A stretch of DNA of 64,000 nucleotides from Leishmania infantum JPCM5 (Eukaryota; Euglenozoa; Kinetoplastea; Trypanosomatida; Trypanosomatidae). Under the pieces are notes generated by a model, which worked only from the letters and a program-made list of their open reading frames with translations, was not told where the DNA came from and did no database searches. The DNA is taken from contig NC_009414.2 of the NCBI RefSeq assembly GCF_000002875.2, positions 535,001-599,000 on the forward strand, in the 5' to 3' direction. Both the position numbers and the translations under genes were made by a program. Below are positions 1 through 10,121 of this stretch, one piece after another. Numbering within the stretch: position 1 is the stretch's first letter; each line of letters starts with the position of its first letter.

Positions 1-21
1 ACACGCAGAGACGCGCGCAGA

Positions 22-51
22 TTTCTTTTTTTTTTTCGAAACTCCAACCAG
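22..51 (+). promoter_or_regulatory. Predicted spliced-leader acceptor for the Pus3 gene
   Basis: A T-rich run at 22-37 is followed by the first AG at 50-51. This is the usual form of a trypanosomatid trans-splice acceptor. It would leave a leader of about 200 nt before the ATG at 254, with an out-of-frame ATG at 130 and an in-frame ATG at 140 inside it. The site is predicted, not measured. Confidence 0.5.
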
Positions 52-253
52 CCCAGCCCTTCGCGCACACAACGCTTTCGTGTCGAAGAACCAGAGGCGA
101 CGCATCGCGGCTCTCTGCACCGTTCGGGTATGCGCGCTGATGTATTGTCGGCTGCCCCGTGATTTTCGCCTTTCCCCATACTACTTGCGAACTCAGACAC
201 CTACGTTCAGCGCACGCAAAACAGAAAGACGAACGAAAAGGCTACAGAGGGGG

Positions 254-1753
254 ATGGCGTCCTCTTCCACAGCCGACGACCATAGCGCCGTTGCCGGCAC
301 AGTGGCATCTTCGGCCTCGGTCTGCGGCAGCCGCGAAGCCGCTGCCTTGCCACCGACGGCGCTGCTCAAACTGGGCAGTAGAAAGAAGCAAAGGACGGAG
401 AGGGCGTTCTTGTTCGACCGCTACCCAAGCCGAAAGATCGCGCTGCGGCTGGCATATCACGGTCACGTGCACGACGGCCTCGCAAAACAGAAGGAGACGG
501 ACAACACAGTGGAGGGACTCGTGTGCGATGCGTTGCGGCGGCTTCGTCTCATCCCGGAGGACGGGCCCCACAACTTTGGGCGGTGCGGTCGCACCGATAA
601 GGGCGTCAGTGCCCTCGGGAACGCCTTATCCCTTACCGCTCGCGCGTCGTGCACTGCAGATGCGGAGCCGCAGCTGCCGCCACTGGATTACTGCAGCATG
701 CTCAACAACGTCCTGCCCTCAACGATTCGCATCGTTGGCTGTGCGTTGGTCGACGACACCTTCGACGCACGCTTCTCCTGTGTCCATCGCACCTACCGCT
801 ACTACTTTTTCCACCGCGGGCTGAACCTGGAAGCAATGCAGGAGGCTGCCGCCTTCTTCCTCGGGACGCACAACTTCCGCAACTTCTGCAAGATGGACGT
901 TGTGAATGTGAGCAACTTTGTGCGCACGGTGTTCTCGGTCGGCCTGCACCCGAGTGAGGCTCTGCCAGAGCTTATTTCGTATCTTGAGATCAGAGCGAAC
1001 TCGTTCTTGTACCACCAGATTCGCTGCATCATGGAGGTGCTGTTTCTCGTGGGCCGCGGGCTGGAGGTCCCTAGCGTGGTCCAGACGCTGCTAGAGCGAG
1101 GTGATCGCAAACCAACTTATCCCCTGGCAGACGGTACCCCACTGGTACTGTGGGACTGCGGATTCGACAATGTTCAGTGGCAGATGTCCCACTGCGCGTT
1201 TCATGCGATGGAGCAGGAGCTGCAGGACATCAGCACCGCGCTTCTTATACGCGCCACATCTGCCGCCGCTATGCGGTCTCAGTTATTCCGCTGGTACACT
1301 GGTACCGCAGACATGTTTCGCAAGGACACGCTGGAGAAAAGCGACACATCAGGCGAGGGCCGCTCGCGCGCTGTTGCTTGGCGAGATCCCGAGCTGCGGC
1401 GTTTGGATATGTGGTCCATCACGGGGTGCGACTGGACAGACCCGGGCACCGCCGGCCAGATCAAGGCGCGCAAGCGCGACCTGCTCTACTACCTCCGTAC
1501 AGAAGCCAACAAAGGGCAGCCCCTGTCGACGACGACAAGCTGTGAGGAAAAGACTTCTCAGACCGCAGAAACCATTGCCAGCGCCCCTCTGGCGCCGGTG
1601 AACTACGTGCCTCTCTTGCAACGCGAGACAGAGCGCACCTATGAGGAGGAGGTGCGGGAGCTGAGCGGCAAGAAGCGCGCGCGCTACGAAGTGAATGAGG
1701 CGAAGAAGGCGGCCGCTGCGGCGGCGCACAAAGAGGTGGTAAGCGAGGACTAA
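254..1753 (+). CDS. PUS3: tRNA pseudouridine synthase, TruA family, Pus3/Deg1-like
   Basis: A 499-residue TruA-family enzyme expected to isomerise uridine in the tRNA anticodon arm (positions 38/39 for Pus3). The catalytic motif GRTDKGVSA is present with Asp at about residue 115. The segment HNFRNFCKMDVVNVSNF near residue 205-221 matches the Pus3/Deg1 subgroup better than bacterial TruA or Pus1. The C-terminus is a charged, Ala/Lys-rich tail not needed for the fold. I chose the ATG at 254 (MASSS...). An in-frame ATG at 140 would add 38 residues rich in Arg with few acidic residues, which could act as a mitochondrial presequence. A 10-codon upstream ORF begins at 130. The family assignment is firm; the subgroup is likely; the start is uncertain. 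Confidence 0.9.
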   Translation: MASSSTADDHSAVAGTVASSASVCGSREAAALPPTALLKLGSRKKQRTERAFLFDRYPSRKIALRLAYHGHVHDGLAKQKETDNTVEGLVCDALRRLRLIPEDGPHNFGRCGRTDKGVSALGNALSLTARASCTADAEPQLPPLDYCSMLNNVLPSTIRIVGCALVDDTFDARFSCVHRTYRYYFFHRGLNLEAMQEAAAFFLGTHNFRNFCKMDVVNVSNFVRTVFSVGLHPSEALPELISYLEIRANSFLYHQIRCIMEVLFLVGRGLEVPSVVQTLLERGDRKPTYPLADGTPLVLWDCGFDNVQWQMSHCAFHAMEQELQDISTALLIRATSAAAMRSQLFRWYTGTADMFRKDTLEKSDTSGEGRSRAVAWRDPELRRLDMWSITGCDWTDPGTAGQIKARKRDLLYYLRTEANKGQPLSTTTSCEEKTSQTAETIASAPLAPVNYVPLLQRETERTYEEEVRELSGKKRARYEVNEAKKAAAAAAHKEVVSED

Positions 1754-2888
1754 TATCCTGACACGGACACGTGTGCCGATCTGCACAAATAATTGCCGAA
1801 GGTGGTCTGCTCTTTGTTCTTGTCGAAGAAGAAGCGAACAGGATGGTATTCGTGAGAGGCGATCGCGTGGCGCACCGCGTGCACGGCAACGCGAGCATAT
1901 CTTCGAAGCACGAGTGATCGCACATGATTTGGAAAGCGAAAGAAAAAAAAAGTCATTCAAGAACGAATGCAGACTTCTAGGTGAGCTGGCTTCTGCCCAC
2001 GCCCCCAGTTAGCGCGACCCGCTTGAACGGCTGCTCGGGTAAGTGGAGTGGTGGAGCCTCTTCGCCATACTTTGGTCGTGCTGTGACGCGGACATCGGCG
2101 AATGAACAAAGTGCGCTTCGCCGTTTCTCCGCGCCCCTCCTGTGCGACTTCAGGACTTTGCACGCACGTCTTGGAATCATCGACCCTCTGTGTTTCCTCA
2201 CCGCTTTTGGACTCGTGCATGCGGCCACAGCCTCTCATTGTGCGGCATCTCTGCAGCTCTGCATTGCCTGCTTCGCTGCTCTTCTTTCCCCAGTGGCACC
2301 GCATTTGTATTGAAGCGTCGCCGAACAAGTGTCACCTGTCCCAGCAGCACCAACTGTAACGTGCAGACCGAGTCGTCTGCAGAGGAAGACCCGCGCTTCA
2401 CTGCGCGTGACTGGTGCTGAGGCAGCCTGCTACTGCGTCTTCATTGCGCTCGCATAGTTTTCTGCCACTCCTTCCCGTCACGGCGTGGTGGGGTCTTGCC
2501 AACCCGCTCCCTTTGTTGCGCGCCGCCCCCTCCCCTCCCTTCCCTTCTCTGGGTTGCTTACGGCGGCACCTTAACCCCTCTCCTCACGCCTCTTTGTATT
2601 ATATGTGGCCTTCGTTTTCGCTGCATGCGTGTGCACAGGTTCTCTCATCTTCGTTTCGCTGGCGCATCGTTCTTTACGTGTTGGTATCACTATTGGGTGG
2701 CTTTGCCGCCGAACCCCTCAAACGCGCAGCCGGACGCGTAAGCCCGAAAGGGCAGTTGTGTAAGCGTCGTCGAATCCTTTCACCGGGTGTGCGACCACCT
2801 CATTCCACTCACCTCCCGTTCCCGTGGGCGAACAGCTGTTTGCCGCACAGCTCCACGGAGGCCACCCCCTCCAGCCGCCTGTCTCGTC
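1754..2888. other. Intergenic region, 1.1 kb
   Basis: No supportable gene. It should hold the 3' UTR and polyadenylation region of the Pus3-like gene. T/C-rich stretches from about 2440 lead up to the acceptor of the kinase gene. Confidence 0.6.
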
Positions 2889-2909
2889 ACCCTCTTCTCT
2901 ATCTTACAG
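2889..2909 (+). promoter_or_regulatory. Predicted spliced-leader acceptor for the kinase gene
   Basis: The tract CCCTCTTCTCTATCTTACAG ends in AG at 2908-2909. The ATG at 2961 is the first one downstream, giving a leader of about 50 nt. Confidence 0.6.
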
Positions 2910-2960
2910 TTTGCGTGGCGCAAAACTGACGGGCCCACGCACACGCCTCGATCGTGAAGT

Positions 2961-5900
2961 ATGGCAAGTACTGAAACCGTTTGGGATGGCGCTTGCCTGC
3001 TCCTCGCTACCGATGTGGCAGGGGTGCTCCACTGCTACCAGTACACGACGGAGAAGGTGAGCGACGGTAGCACCGACAATGACGATGAGCGCGTTGCCGT
3101 CTTGACACACCTTTGGTCGCACAGCCTTGGAGACGAAGACGTGCCGTCCGAGTTGGTGGCGGCGGCTGATGGCGGTACTAGTCCAACGGCGTCCTCGATT
3201 GCTGCATCCGCGAAAGCTGAACGGGACGCGCGCGCTGGCTTTAAATGTGCACTTTCAAAGCGCCTTCGCCTTCTAGAGCCTGCCTCGACCATGCTCGCTC
3301 GGTGGGCAGCGGCGGAAGGGCCGCGTGCATCGGGTGAGCACCGAGATATCTCCTCTGCATCACCCAAGTCAGGTTTTACTGAGGGGCATAGTCGCGTCAA
3401 CGGTGGCGATGCGGACGGAGCTTGTGACACTGCCGCCCGAGGCACCAGGGAGGGAAAGATCGACGGGATTCCTCCAGTTGCGGCAGCCCACCATTTTGGG
3501 CTGCAGGCAATCGGCGCGTCGTGCCCGTTCTGCAAACGTGTGTCTTTCTCATCTTCGTCACCGTCTCCGGCGTTCACCTCGCCCTACTCACCCTGCACGC
3601 CCCGATTCACCAGCACCTCGGCTGCCACCGCCACTCAAAAGCCGACATGTGCAACAACGTCGGCTACCACCTCATTGCTCTGTAGCAGCACAGCCGGCCG
3701 AGCCGCGATCGTGCGTAGACGGAGTGAAGTGCGGGAAGAAACTGTCGGGGATCGCCGTGTTAGCGATGCTAGCGGCGACAACTTCTTTCGGCCCTGCGAC
3801 TTTATGGCTCGAATTCCGGAGGCGGCCTACAGCGGCTTTAATGCGAGCGCGAAAGCTCGGCCGGCGGCGGCGGCAGGCTCGATCACGCCTGTGGATCTTG
3901 CAGCACCGACAGTGGGGTGCGCGTCCAGTCAACTTGCCGAGGTCGCGTGGTACTGGCGCTGCCCACGCTGTGTTGTCGATGCACGCGCGACACCCGACGG
4001 TGGCGGCAGTGACGCCAAACGTGCGTCGCACAGATACTTTGTTAGCGAGGAGGAAGCGGGTCAGCTAAGTCGTGATGACACGGCGATGGAAACAGGTGAT
4101 TTGGCCGAGGTTGCCGCAACGGCGCACTTATGGATGCCCTTGCCGGAGGCAGTGCGGCATTGGAATGCCGTCTGCTGTCATCATCACCGACTGTTACTCT
4201 TGCGCCACATGGAGGAGGGATACATCGAGCTGGACTTGTTCACAGGGGCATCACTTGATAGCATTTATATGAAAGCTGACATGAAGGCGGCGGTATCAGC
4301 GGAGATGCTGGACTCGACATCGTCTTTCGACATCTCTGCTCACAGTATCTACTCGTCCGTCAGTGATGGCAGCGGCACCGAGGTGAGCCATGACAGCTGT
4401 GCTAGCATCTCTGATGCGAATGGCGACGGGCTACCGCGTGCGGTGCTGTCGCTGACAACACAGCGCTATGAGACACTGATCATGCAGGCGACAGTGTCCC
4501 GCTCCTCAGCGAAGGTCACCAAGGGGAGGAAGACAAGGAAGGAAACGATGACCGCTCCGACACAGAAAGCAGCTCACACGTGCCTAGCAAAGCTGGCAGC
4601 ACCAGCGATTCAGCTCGGCCTGACATGGCACGCGCCCAGACAGCGCGTACGCAAAGACCTTTCGTTCTCCGATGCCGATGATGAGGCTGTGGTGGAGAGG
4701 CAGCAGGGCGAAGCAGAGCTGCTTGCCACGTCTCAAGTGCCGGCTGTGCTATCATTCTCGTCGGTCAGCAGCGAGAACACGTTGCACCACGGTAGCACAA
4801 GTGCGTCGGACATCGACATGGACGTAATGGCGGGCCGCAAGCAACTCCCCCCGCAGTACCACTTTCTCCGCGCAGTCAGTCCTGCACCGTCGTCATCTGC
4901 CATCTCGGCAACCTCACCGAGAGGCATCCGCAATGAACCAACGAAGTGGTCGAGAGAAAAGCCTGCGAGGCCCAAGTATGCGGGCACTGACAGGAGTGCG
5001 GAGTCATCCGCGGGGCGCGAAGCAGTGCCGAATGAAATCCCAGTGCGGTGCGGGCCGGGCGGATGCGTGTACAGAGCCGTGAGTGCAACGCTCGACAGCT
5101 TTACCGCCGCCGGAAACGGTGATTCGGCACCTCTTCAGTTTCTTCTTCTCCTGCAACTGCCTCTCCCTCTTGTGGAGGCATTCTGGGTGACACTACCGTC
5201 ATCCTCTGCATCGGGGTGCTCACAGAACGGCGGCGACGCGGCGTTTCGGCGCCGCGCAGGTGAGCGATCTATGTCCGCCGTCGAGCTGCGGCGTGTTCCA
5301 TGGCTTCCACGTGACGCTTGCAGTCTTAGGGTTGTCGAGGTTGCGGCTGGCGCACCGATAAGTGCCTCCAGCGCATCGGAGGCGCGAACGACTCTGCGTG
5401 GATTTGTCCTTGAGGCGTCAGAGGTACCCTCGGCGCGGCGTGCGATGTCTACCGGGCTCCCACGTGTCTTGCGTGCGCTTTCTGCCTATGACGTGTTTAG
5501 CGCTAGGAGGGCGACTGTGCGTAGCGCCTGGCTTGCGCGCGATAGACGGGGTGACTGCGGCCCGTTTAGCGCCTCGTCCGACGCAGGGGAACGCGAGCGG
5601 GCTGCTGAAGCGGCAGCAGCCCCGGAGCATCGCAATGGCACCCGCGCCGTACACACCAAAAGCTTTTCCACACCCTTTCCCTACGAGAGCAGAGAGACGA
5701 GCAGCAGCATCACTCACATCATCAGCTCGCCGCCGCGTCATTACATCCCGGCAGCTAGTTTCTTCGACGAAAACTTCGAGCCGCTCATGCTGCTTGGCCG
5801 CGGCGTCGGTGGGGCGGTGCTGCTCGCGCGACATCGCTTCACCGGTGTCTTCTACGCCATCAAGGTGCTGGTCGCCCGCGACTACGATAGTGAGCGCGAT

Positions 5901-8027
5901 ATTCTGCAGGAGGTGCGGATTCATGCGATGTTGGAGAATCGTCACCTGGTGCGCTACCACACCTGCTGGTCCGAGGTCATTTCCGCCACTCGTGCGCAGC
6001 AGCTAGCGTTCATCGGTGTGTGCCACCCGTACGAGGCAAATTTGGGGCGCTGCAAGCGACTCAACTCTGCATCCTCTTCCATGCCCATGACGACTCGGCA
6101 GAGCGCACGCGACGGCGCCTCGCATTCTCCCACCAACTCAGACGGAGACATGCTCAACAGGTCGCAGTCACGCGGTGCACCAGGTGGGTGGCGTCACCTA
6201 ATACTCCCAAGCCTTTCGAGCATGATGCTTGTGGGAAGCGATTCAACAAGTGGGGCGGTAACGCCGGAAAAGACGCCGATGCGATCGCATCCGCAACTCC
6301 GCGGCGACGGCCGGAGACGGCTCATCGTGGACGGATTCGCTGACGATTTGACGGACGATGACGGGGACGCGATGCCTGTGGGCCAGGCGGAGAAGCGGCA
6401 GGGCGCGGCAGATGATTGTTTGAGGCACTCGGGCAAAGGCATCTCCCCGCCTACAAAGATAGGGTCGCAACCATCACGGCGCCCTCTCACCTTTTCGTCG
6501 ACGGCTTCTCCGTCTGCGTGGGGCACGCGTGCTTCTCTCACTGCGCATCGGCTACGCAAGCAGCTGCCAATCACCTCTGTCCTCAGCCCCGGCACTTCCT
6601 CTGCCGCCTCGAACAGCGTGAGTGGCACCACTGTTCAGGGCGTCGCCGACAGCGAGGGAGAAGATCTTGAGTCCATTTGGGATGACGCTCAAGGGTCTGA
6701 CAGCGACCGTAGCGAGGGTAGCGGCGACAGCTACGGCAGCAGCCAGCGGCCTGAGGAGAACACCATCATTGGCACACGCGTGGTATTCCTGCAGATGGAG
6801 CTGTGCCAGGGGACTCTGGCTCAGTACCTCGCTTCTCGCACTTCCATTGATCGCGTGGAAAACTTGATCATCGCCATGCAGGTTGTGGCGGGGCTGCGGT
6901 ACCTGCACCATCGCGGCATCCTGCACCGGGATGTGAAGCCGACGAATGTCTTCATGAATTACCGGTGCCAGTACCACAAGGAAGTCCATCAGACGAATTT
7001 GTCGAGCACGAGCGGTGCGGATGACGGCTCTGAGGATGAGGATGACACGAGGAGTTTCTGGGGGTTTCCAGGGTCCGCGACCTCGCACTCTGGCGCTTCG
7101 GCAGCGTGGCACGGTGATCGTGGCAATGAGGCCTGTGCACCTTCCCCGTCTTCAACTCTTACCTTGTGTCGGCGTCACCCGAGCTCCTGCCCGCCGACGC
7201 TTGCGTCCAGTGGCTGCGGCCCGAGCGTGTCTTGTGCACCGCGGCGATCTTCAATGGTCCCCCCTGGCATGCAGGAACTGTTCCGTGCTGCTTCCTCTCT
7301 CACGTCCGGTTGGAAGGCGGAGACGACCATGACTTCGCTGGATAACTTGCCTTCATGGGATGGCGAGCGGGCAGCGCTCGATTTTGTCATGCACCCGCCA
7401 CACCGCACGGCTACTGAGATGCTGCAGGAGCGACTGCTTCGGCGGCCACCACCCCCAGCGGCTCGTCAGCGCGCCAGCTCGAAGTGCAAGTTGATGAAGG
7501 AGGAAATGACAGCCGCGGATGCGACTATGCCGCTTGTGCAGTCTGATGGTGGTCGACACTTTCTTCGCCGTCTAGCGAGTTGGCTGCTTCGCCGCTTCGT
7601 GCAGGTACAGCTGGGCGATTTGGGGCTCGCTAAGTTCTTGTACCAGCAGGAGCTGCGCGTGGACGGTTTTGTTTCCATGAACGCGATCAACACGATCGGC
7701 GTCGGCTCCCCGCTCTACGCGAGCCCAGAGCAGCTCAAGGGCAACCGGTGCACGCCTGCCTCAGACGCCTTTTCGGTCGGCGTTGTGCTAGCGGAGATGT
7801 ACCTTCAGCCCAAGACCACCGCGGAACGCTTGACGGTGCTGCGTGAGGTGCGCGAGGGGGTCTACCGCGACAAGGTGCTGCTTGCCCAGTTCCCTGAGCT
7901 GAAGCTGGTGCGGCGCTTAACTGAGGCACAGCCAGAGTGCCGCATGACACTCGCGGCGGTCCACAAAGCCCTCAGATCCTTTCTCGAACAAGCACTACAA
8001 GACGAGTTGTACCGCCACTACGAGTAG
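2961..8027 (+). CDS. Large eIF2-alpha-kinase-like Ser/Thr protein kinase (PERK/eIF2K group)
   Basis: A 1688-residue protein with its kinase domain at the C-terminus (about 934-1680). Visible elements are the glycine loop LLGRGVGGAV, the ATP lysine in FYAIKVL (about 967), RHLVRYHTCWSE (typical of eIF2-alpha kinases), the catalytic HRDVKPTN (Asp 1324), DLG in place of DFG (Asp 1553) and GSPLYASPEQ. Two inserts interrupt the domain: about 255 residues before VVFLQMELC (roughly 1018-1272) and about 210 residues between the catalytic loop and DLG (roughly 1336-1548). The first insert position is usual for PERK/GCN2; the second is odd. The N-terminal 900 residues are Ser-rich; the extreme N-terminus (LLLATDVAGVLHCYQ) resembles a beta-propeller blade, as in the PERK sensor. 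I see no clear signal peptide or membrane helix. A role in stress-induced translational control is inferred from family. Confidence 0.82.
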   Translation: MASTETVWDGACLLLATDVAGVLHCYQYTTEKVSDGSTDNDDERVAVLTHLWSHSLGDEDVPSELVAAADGGTSPTASSIAASAKAERDARAGFKCALSKRLRLLEPASTMLARWAAAEGPRASGEHRDISSASPKSGFTEGHSRVNGGDADGACDTAARGTREGKIDGIPPVAAAHHFGLQAIGASCPFCKRVSFSSSSPSPAFTSPYSPCTPRFTSTSAATATQKPTCATTSATTSLLCSSTAGRAAIVRRRSEVREETVGDRRVSDASGDNFFRPCDFMARIPEAAYSGFNASAKARPAAAAGSITPVDLAAPTVGCASSQLAEVAWYWRCPRCVVDARATPDGGGSDAKRASHRYFVSEEEAGQLSRDDTAMETGDLAEVAATAHLWMPLPEAVRHWNAVCCHHHRLLLLRHMEEGYIELDLFTGASLDSIYMKADMKAAVSAEMLDSTSSFDISAHSIYSSVSDGSGTEVSHDSCASISDANGDGLPRAVLSLTTQRYETLIMQATVSRSSAKVTKGRKTRKETMTAPTQKAAHTCLAKLAAPAIQLGLTWHAPRQRVRKDLSFSDADDEAVVERQQGEAELLATSQVPAVLSFSSVSSENTLHHGSTSASDIDMDVMAGRKQLPPQYHFLRAVSPAPSSSAISATSPRGIRNEPTKWSREKPARPKYAGTDRSAESSAGREAVPNEIPVRCGPGGCVYRAVSATLDSFTAAGNGDSAPLQFLLLLQLPLPLVEAFWVTLPSSSASGCSQNGGDAAFRRRAGERSMSAVELRRVPWLPRDACSLRVVEVAAGAPISASSASEARTTLRGFVLEASEVPSARRAMSTGLPRVLRALSAYDVFSARRATVRSAWLARDRRGDCGPFSASSDAGERERAAEAAAAPEHRNGTRAVHTKSFSTPFPYESRETSSSITHIISSPPRHYIPAASFFDENFEPLMLLGRGVGGAVLLARHRFTGVFYAIKVLVARDYDSERDILQEVRIHAMLENRHLVRYHTCWSEVISATRAQQLAFIGVCHPYEANLGRCKRLNSASSSMPMTTRQSARDGASHSPTNSDGDMLNRSQSRGAPGGWRHLILPSLSSMMLVGSDSTSGAVTPEKTPMRSHPQLRGDGRRRLIVDGFADDLTDDDGDAMPVGQAEKRQGAADDCLRHSGKGISPPTKIGSQPSRRPLTFSSTASPSAWGTRASLTAHRLRKQLPITSVLSPGTSSAASNSVSGTTVQGVADSEGEDLESIWDDAQGSDSDRSEGSGDSYGSSQRPEENTIIGTRVVFLQMELCQGTLAQYLASRTSIDRVENLIIAMQVVAGLRYLHHRGILHRDVKPTNVFMNYRCQYHKEVHQTNLSSTSGADDGSEDEDDTRSFWGFPGSATSHSGASAAWHGDRGNEACAPSPSSTLTLCRRHPSSCPPTLASSGCGPSVSCAPRRSSMVPPGMQELFRAASSLTSGWKAETTMTSLDNLPSWDGERAALDFVMHPPHRTATEMLQERLLRRPPPPAARQRASSKCKLMKEEMTAADATMPLVQSDGGRHFLRRLASWLLRRFVQVQLGDLGLAKFLYQQELRVDGFVSMNAINTIGVGSPLYASPEQLKGNRCTPASDAFSVGVVLAEMYLQPKTTAERLTVLREVREGVYRDKVLLAQFPELKLVRRLTEAQPECRMTLAAVHKALRSFLEQALQDELYRHYE

Positions 8028-8761
8028 CACAGTTGACGGCCCTTCTGTGCAGCCGTGCAAAGAGACACTGCGCGTAGACGGCAAGACGGAGGCGCGTAGC
8101 GGTGGATGTGGTAAGTCAAGTGGGAGGGCGAATGGCGGTGGTGTTGTTCTTGCGTTTGTATAAGAGCCGCAAGTACGCGCTGCAGTTCCGGAGGTGCGCG
8201 CGCGTGTGGGTGTGCACGCAGCCGCGCGCTTCTCTCCGTACCCTTCTTTCTTTCTCACTTTCCCGTTGCAGGGCCCCGTGCGCGTTTCCGCAGTGCGTGC
8301 GCCACTGCGGACTGCTGCTGATAGACATCGAAGCTAAAGGGCGTGACGCATGCGCCACATAACAGAAGAACAAAAAGAGGAACCGTGGCCAAGGTGACCG
8401 CAGAGGCGTACTTCGTGCATGCTGAAGAGAGAAGATTATGGCAAGGGGCCACTTCGGCTTTCCTCACCACGCCATTTCCTGCAAGGAGGAAGCAGAACGA
8501 AAAAGGCCTCTGCCGCGTGTCTCTCTCTCAATGACCACCGCATGACCCCACCACCACACACTCCCTTCCCATCTCCCCGCTGCTGCTTTCACGTTGTGGT
8601 CTGTGTAACCGGTGCACCTCTCTGAGAAAGGTCGGCGCACGCGCGTGCGCGGCGTTTCTCAGCACATTCGTTTCCTTCCTTGGACCTGGTCTCCTTCCCG
8701 TTTTGCACGGGCCCTCGCCCCATGCTGCGTATCCGTCATCCTCGCCTGGGCCGCCAACGTC
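8028..8761. other. Intergenic region between kinase and DUF1796-like genes
   Basis: No supportable gene. From about 8540 it becomes C/T-rich, leading into the acceptor tract of the next gene. Confidence 0.6.
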
Positions 8762-8813
8762 AACCTTCCTCCCTCTCTTTCTTCCCGCCCCTGGCCCTCT
8801 CCTCCTCGTTCAG
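8762..8813 (+). promoter_or_regulatory. Predicted spliced-leader acceptor that fixes the start of the DUF1796-like gene
   Basis: A long C/T tract ends with CAG at 8811-8813. No ATG lies between this AG and 8874, so the ATG at 8874 is the first codon available. This supports a start that includes the conserved cysteine. Confidence 0.6.
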
Positions 8814-8873
8814 CAGGACGCAGCCGCAGCGAGGCGAGTGGCTGTCTTCTCCTTCTCACCTCTCCTTGGACTC

Positions 8874-10121
8874 ATGTGGCGTTGGGTGTCTCTAGGTGGG
8901 TGGTGTGGACCGTCGCTTATGCTCAGCAAGCTAGGTCTTCGCCCCGCTGAGGAGTCGCTGCCATTCGACATGGTGCGCTGCACCTTCGACGGTCTGGTGG
9001 AGTTGACTGCGAACGGCTTTTCGTCGTCGGTGCGTCCTACTCCCCCGGTTTCCCCCGCGAACCCCGCAGCAAGTGTGAGTGCTACTCCCGGCGTGGGCCG
9101 CTACAACTTTTCGCCAGCGCAAGAGGACGGCTACTTCCCACAAGCATCACGCATTCCGTCAGCGCCCTCCCCCTCTGATGCTGCCGGCACCGCTGCACCC
9201 CCATGCTTTGCTCCGGATCCGGTGAATGTATGGTTGCTCTTCCGAAGCCAGCACGCCTGCTTCACCCACTATGACTTGAACAACACGGATGTGCAGGCGG
9301 AGTTCCGCAGACGCATTCGTGCCTGGGAGGCCCTGCTTGCCCCGGAGAATGCAGGCGCCGCTGGCCAGGAAAGGGTGCGGCCCGTCACCTTCATCCGTAC
9401 CGTCATTGCCGAGAATCCGGCGGAGGAGCTGGAGATGCTGCCGCAATTTCATCAGGCAGTGCGGGAGCGCACCCGCGGGAGACTTCCCTTCCGCACCGTT
9501 CTCGTCGTGCACGACCAGGCGGACACGACGCGGCCGCTTTGCGCGATGCCGCAGGAGTCGAAGGTCCATGGAAGCCCATGTATTGTGTGGAATCTGAGGC
9601 GGCAGCGCCCGGCGCGAACTTCCTCGTCCTCGTCAGCTGTTGACTCAACGGACGCGACGTCAGCAGCGACAGAGGCGCCGTCGCTCCTGGATGAGTGCCA
9701 TGATGGCTATCAGACAATCCTCACCACCATGTCCAAAAACGCAAAGTGGCGCTCGCTGGACGCCTCGCTGCCGGCTTACGAGACGTACATCCATTCCCGC
9801 AAGGCGCCCTTCACCCCCTACACGGAGCTGAGCCGTGTAGACGGGGTGCCAGCCGTGCGAGGCACGTGCACCGGGTTTGGGTCGACCTTCTCCGCGGCTT
9901 TGGGCCGCTGCGTTCACTGTGGGTGCACCGATGGACACGCCGTCTCCGCAGAGCGATATGACAAGCACCAGGAGTGGGAAGAAGAGGATGTGAACGAGTT
10001 GCTCCTCAACTATGCCCTGCACCACTGCGACGAGGTGGCTGCGGTAGAGGCGACGGCGCGGCGGCAGAAGCGCGGCGCGCACGAGACGTGGCAGAAACTG
10101 CGGGTTCTTCTGTCAGACTGA
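8874..10121 (+). CDS. DUF1796-type papain-like cysteine peptidase homologue
   Basis: A 415-residue protein. The N-terminus has the DUF1796 pattern: a short strand VSLGGWC with the putative nucleophile Cys11, then LGLRPAEESLPFDM (the PFD signature) and a GF element. Farther on, FTHYD (His132) could supply the catalytic histidine. RPVTFIRTVIAENPAEELE and FRTVLVVHDQ match the family's two core strands. The C-terminal third is lineage-specific and has a Cys cluster (CVHCGC). DUF1796 belongs by fold to the papain-like superfamily; its substrate is not known, and peptidase activity here is inferred only from family. Starting at the next ATG (8919) would remove Cys11, so I prefer 8874. Confidence 0.65.
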   Translation: MWRWVSLGGWCGPSLMLSKLGLRPAEESLPFDMVRCTFDGLVELTANGFSSSVRPTPPVSPANPAASVSATPGVGRYNFSPAQEDGYFPQASRIPSAPSPSDAAGTAAPPCFAPDPVNVWLLFRSQHACFTHYDLNNTDVQAEFRRRIRAWEALLAPENAGAAGQERVRPVTFIRTVIAENPAEELEMLPQFHQAVRERTRGRLPFRTVLVVHDQADTTRPLCAMPQESKVHGSPCIVWNLRRQRPARTSSSSSAVDSTDATSAATEAPSLLDECHDGYQTILTTMSKNAKWRSLDASLPAYETYIHSRKAPFTPYTELSRVDGVPAVRGTCTGFGSTFSAALGRCVHCGCTDGHAVSAERYDKHQEWEEEDVNELLLNYALHHCDEVAAVEATARRQKRGAHETWQKLRVLLSD

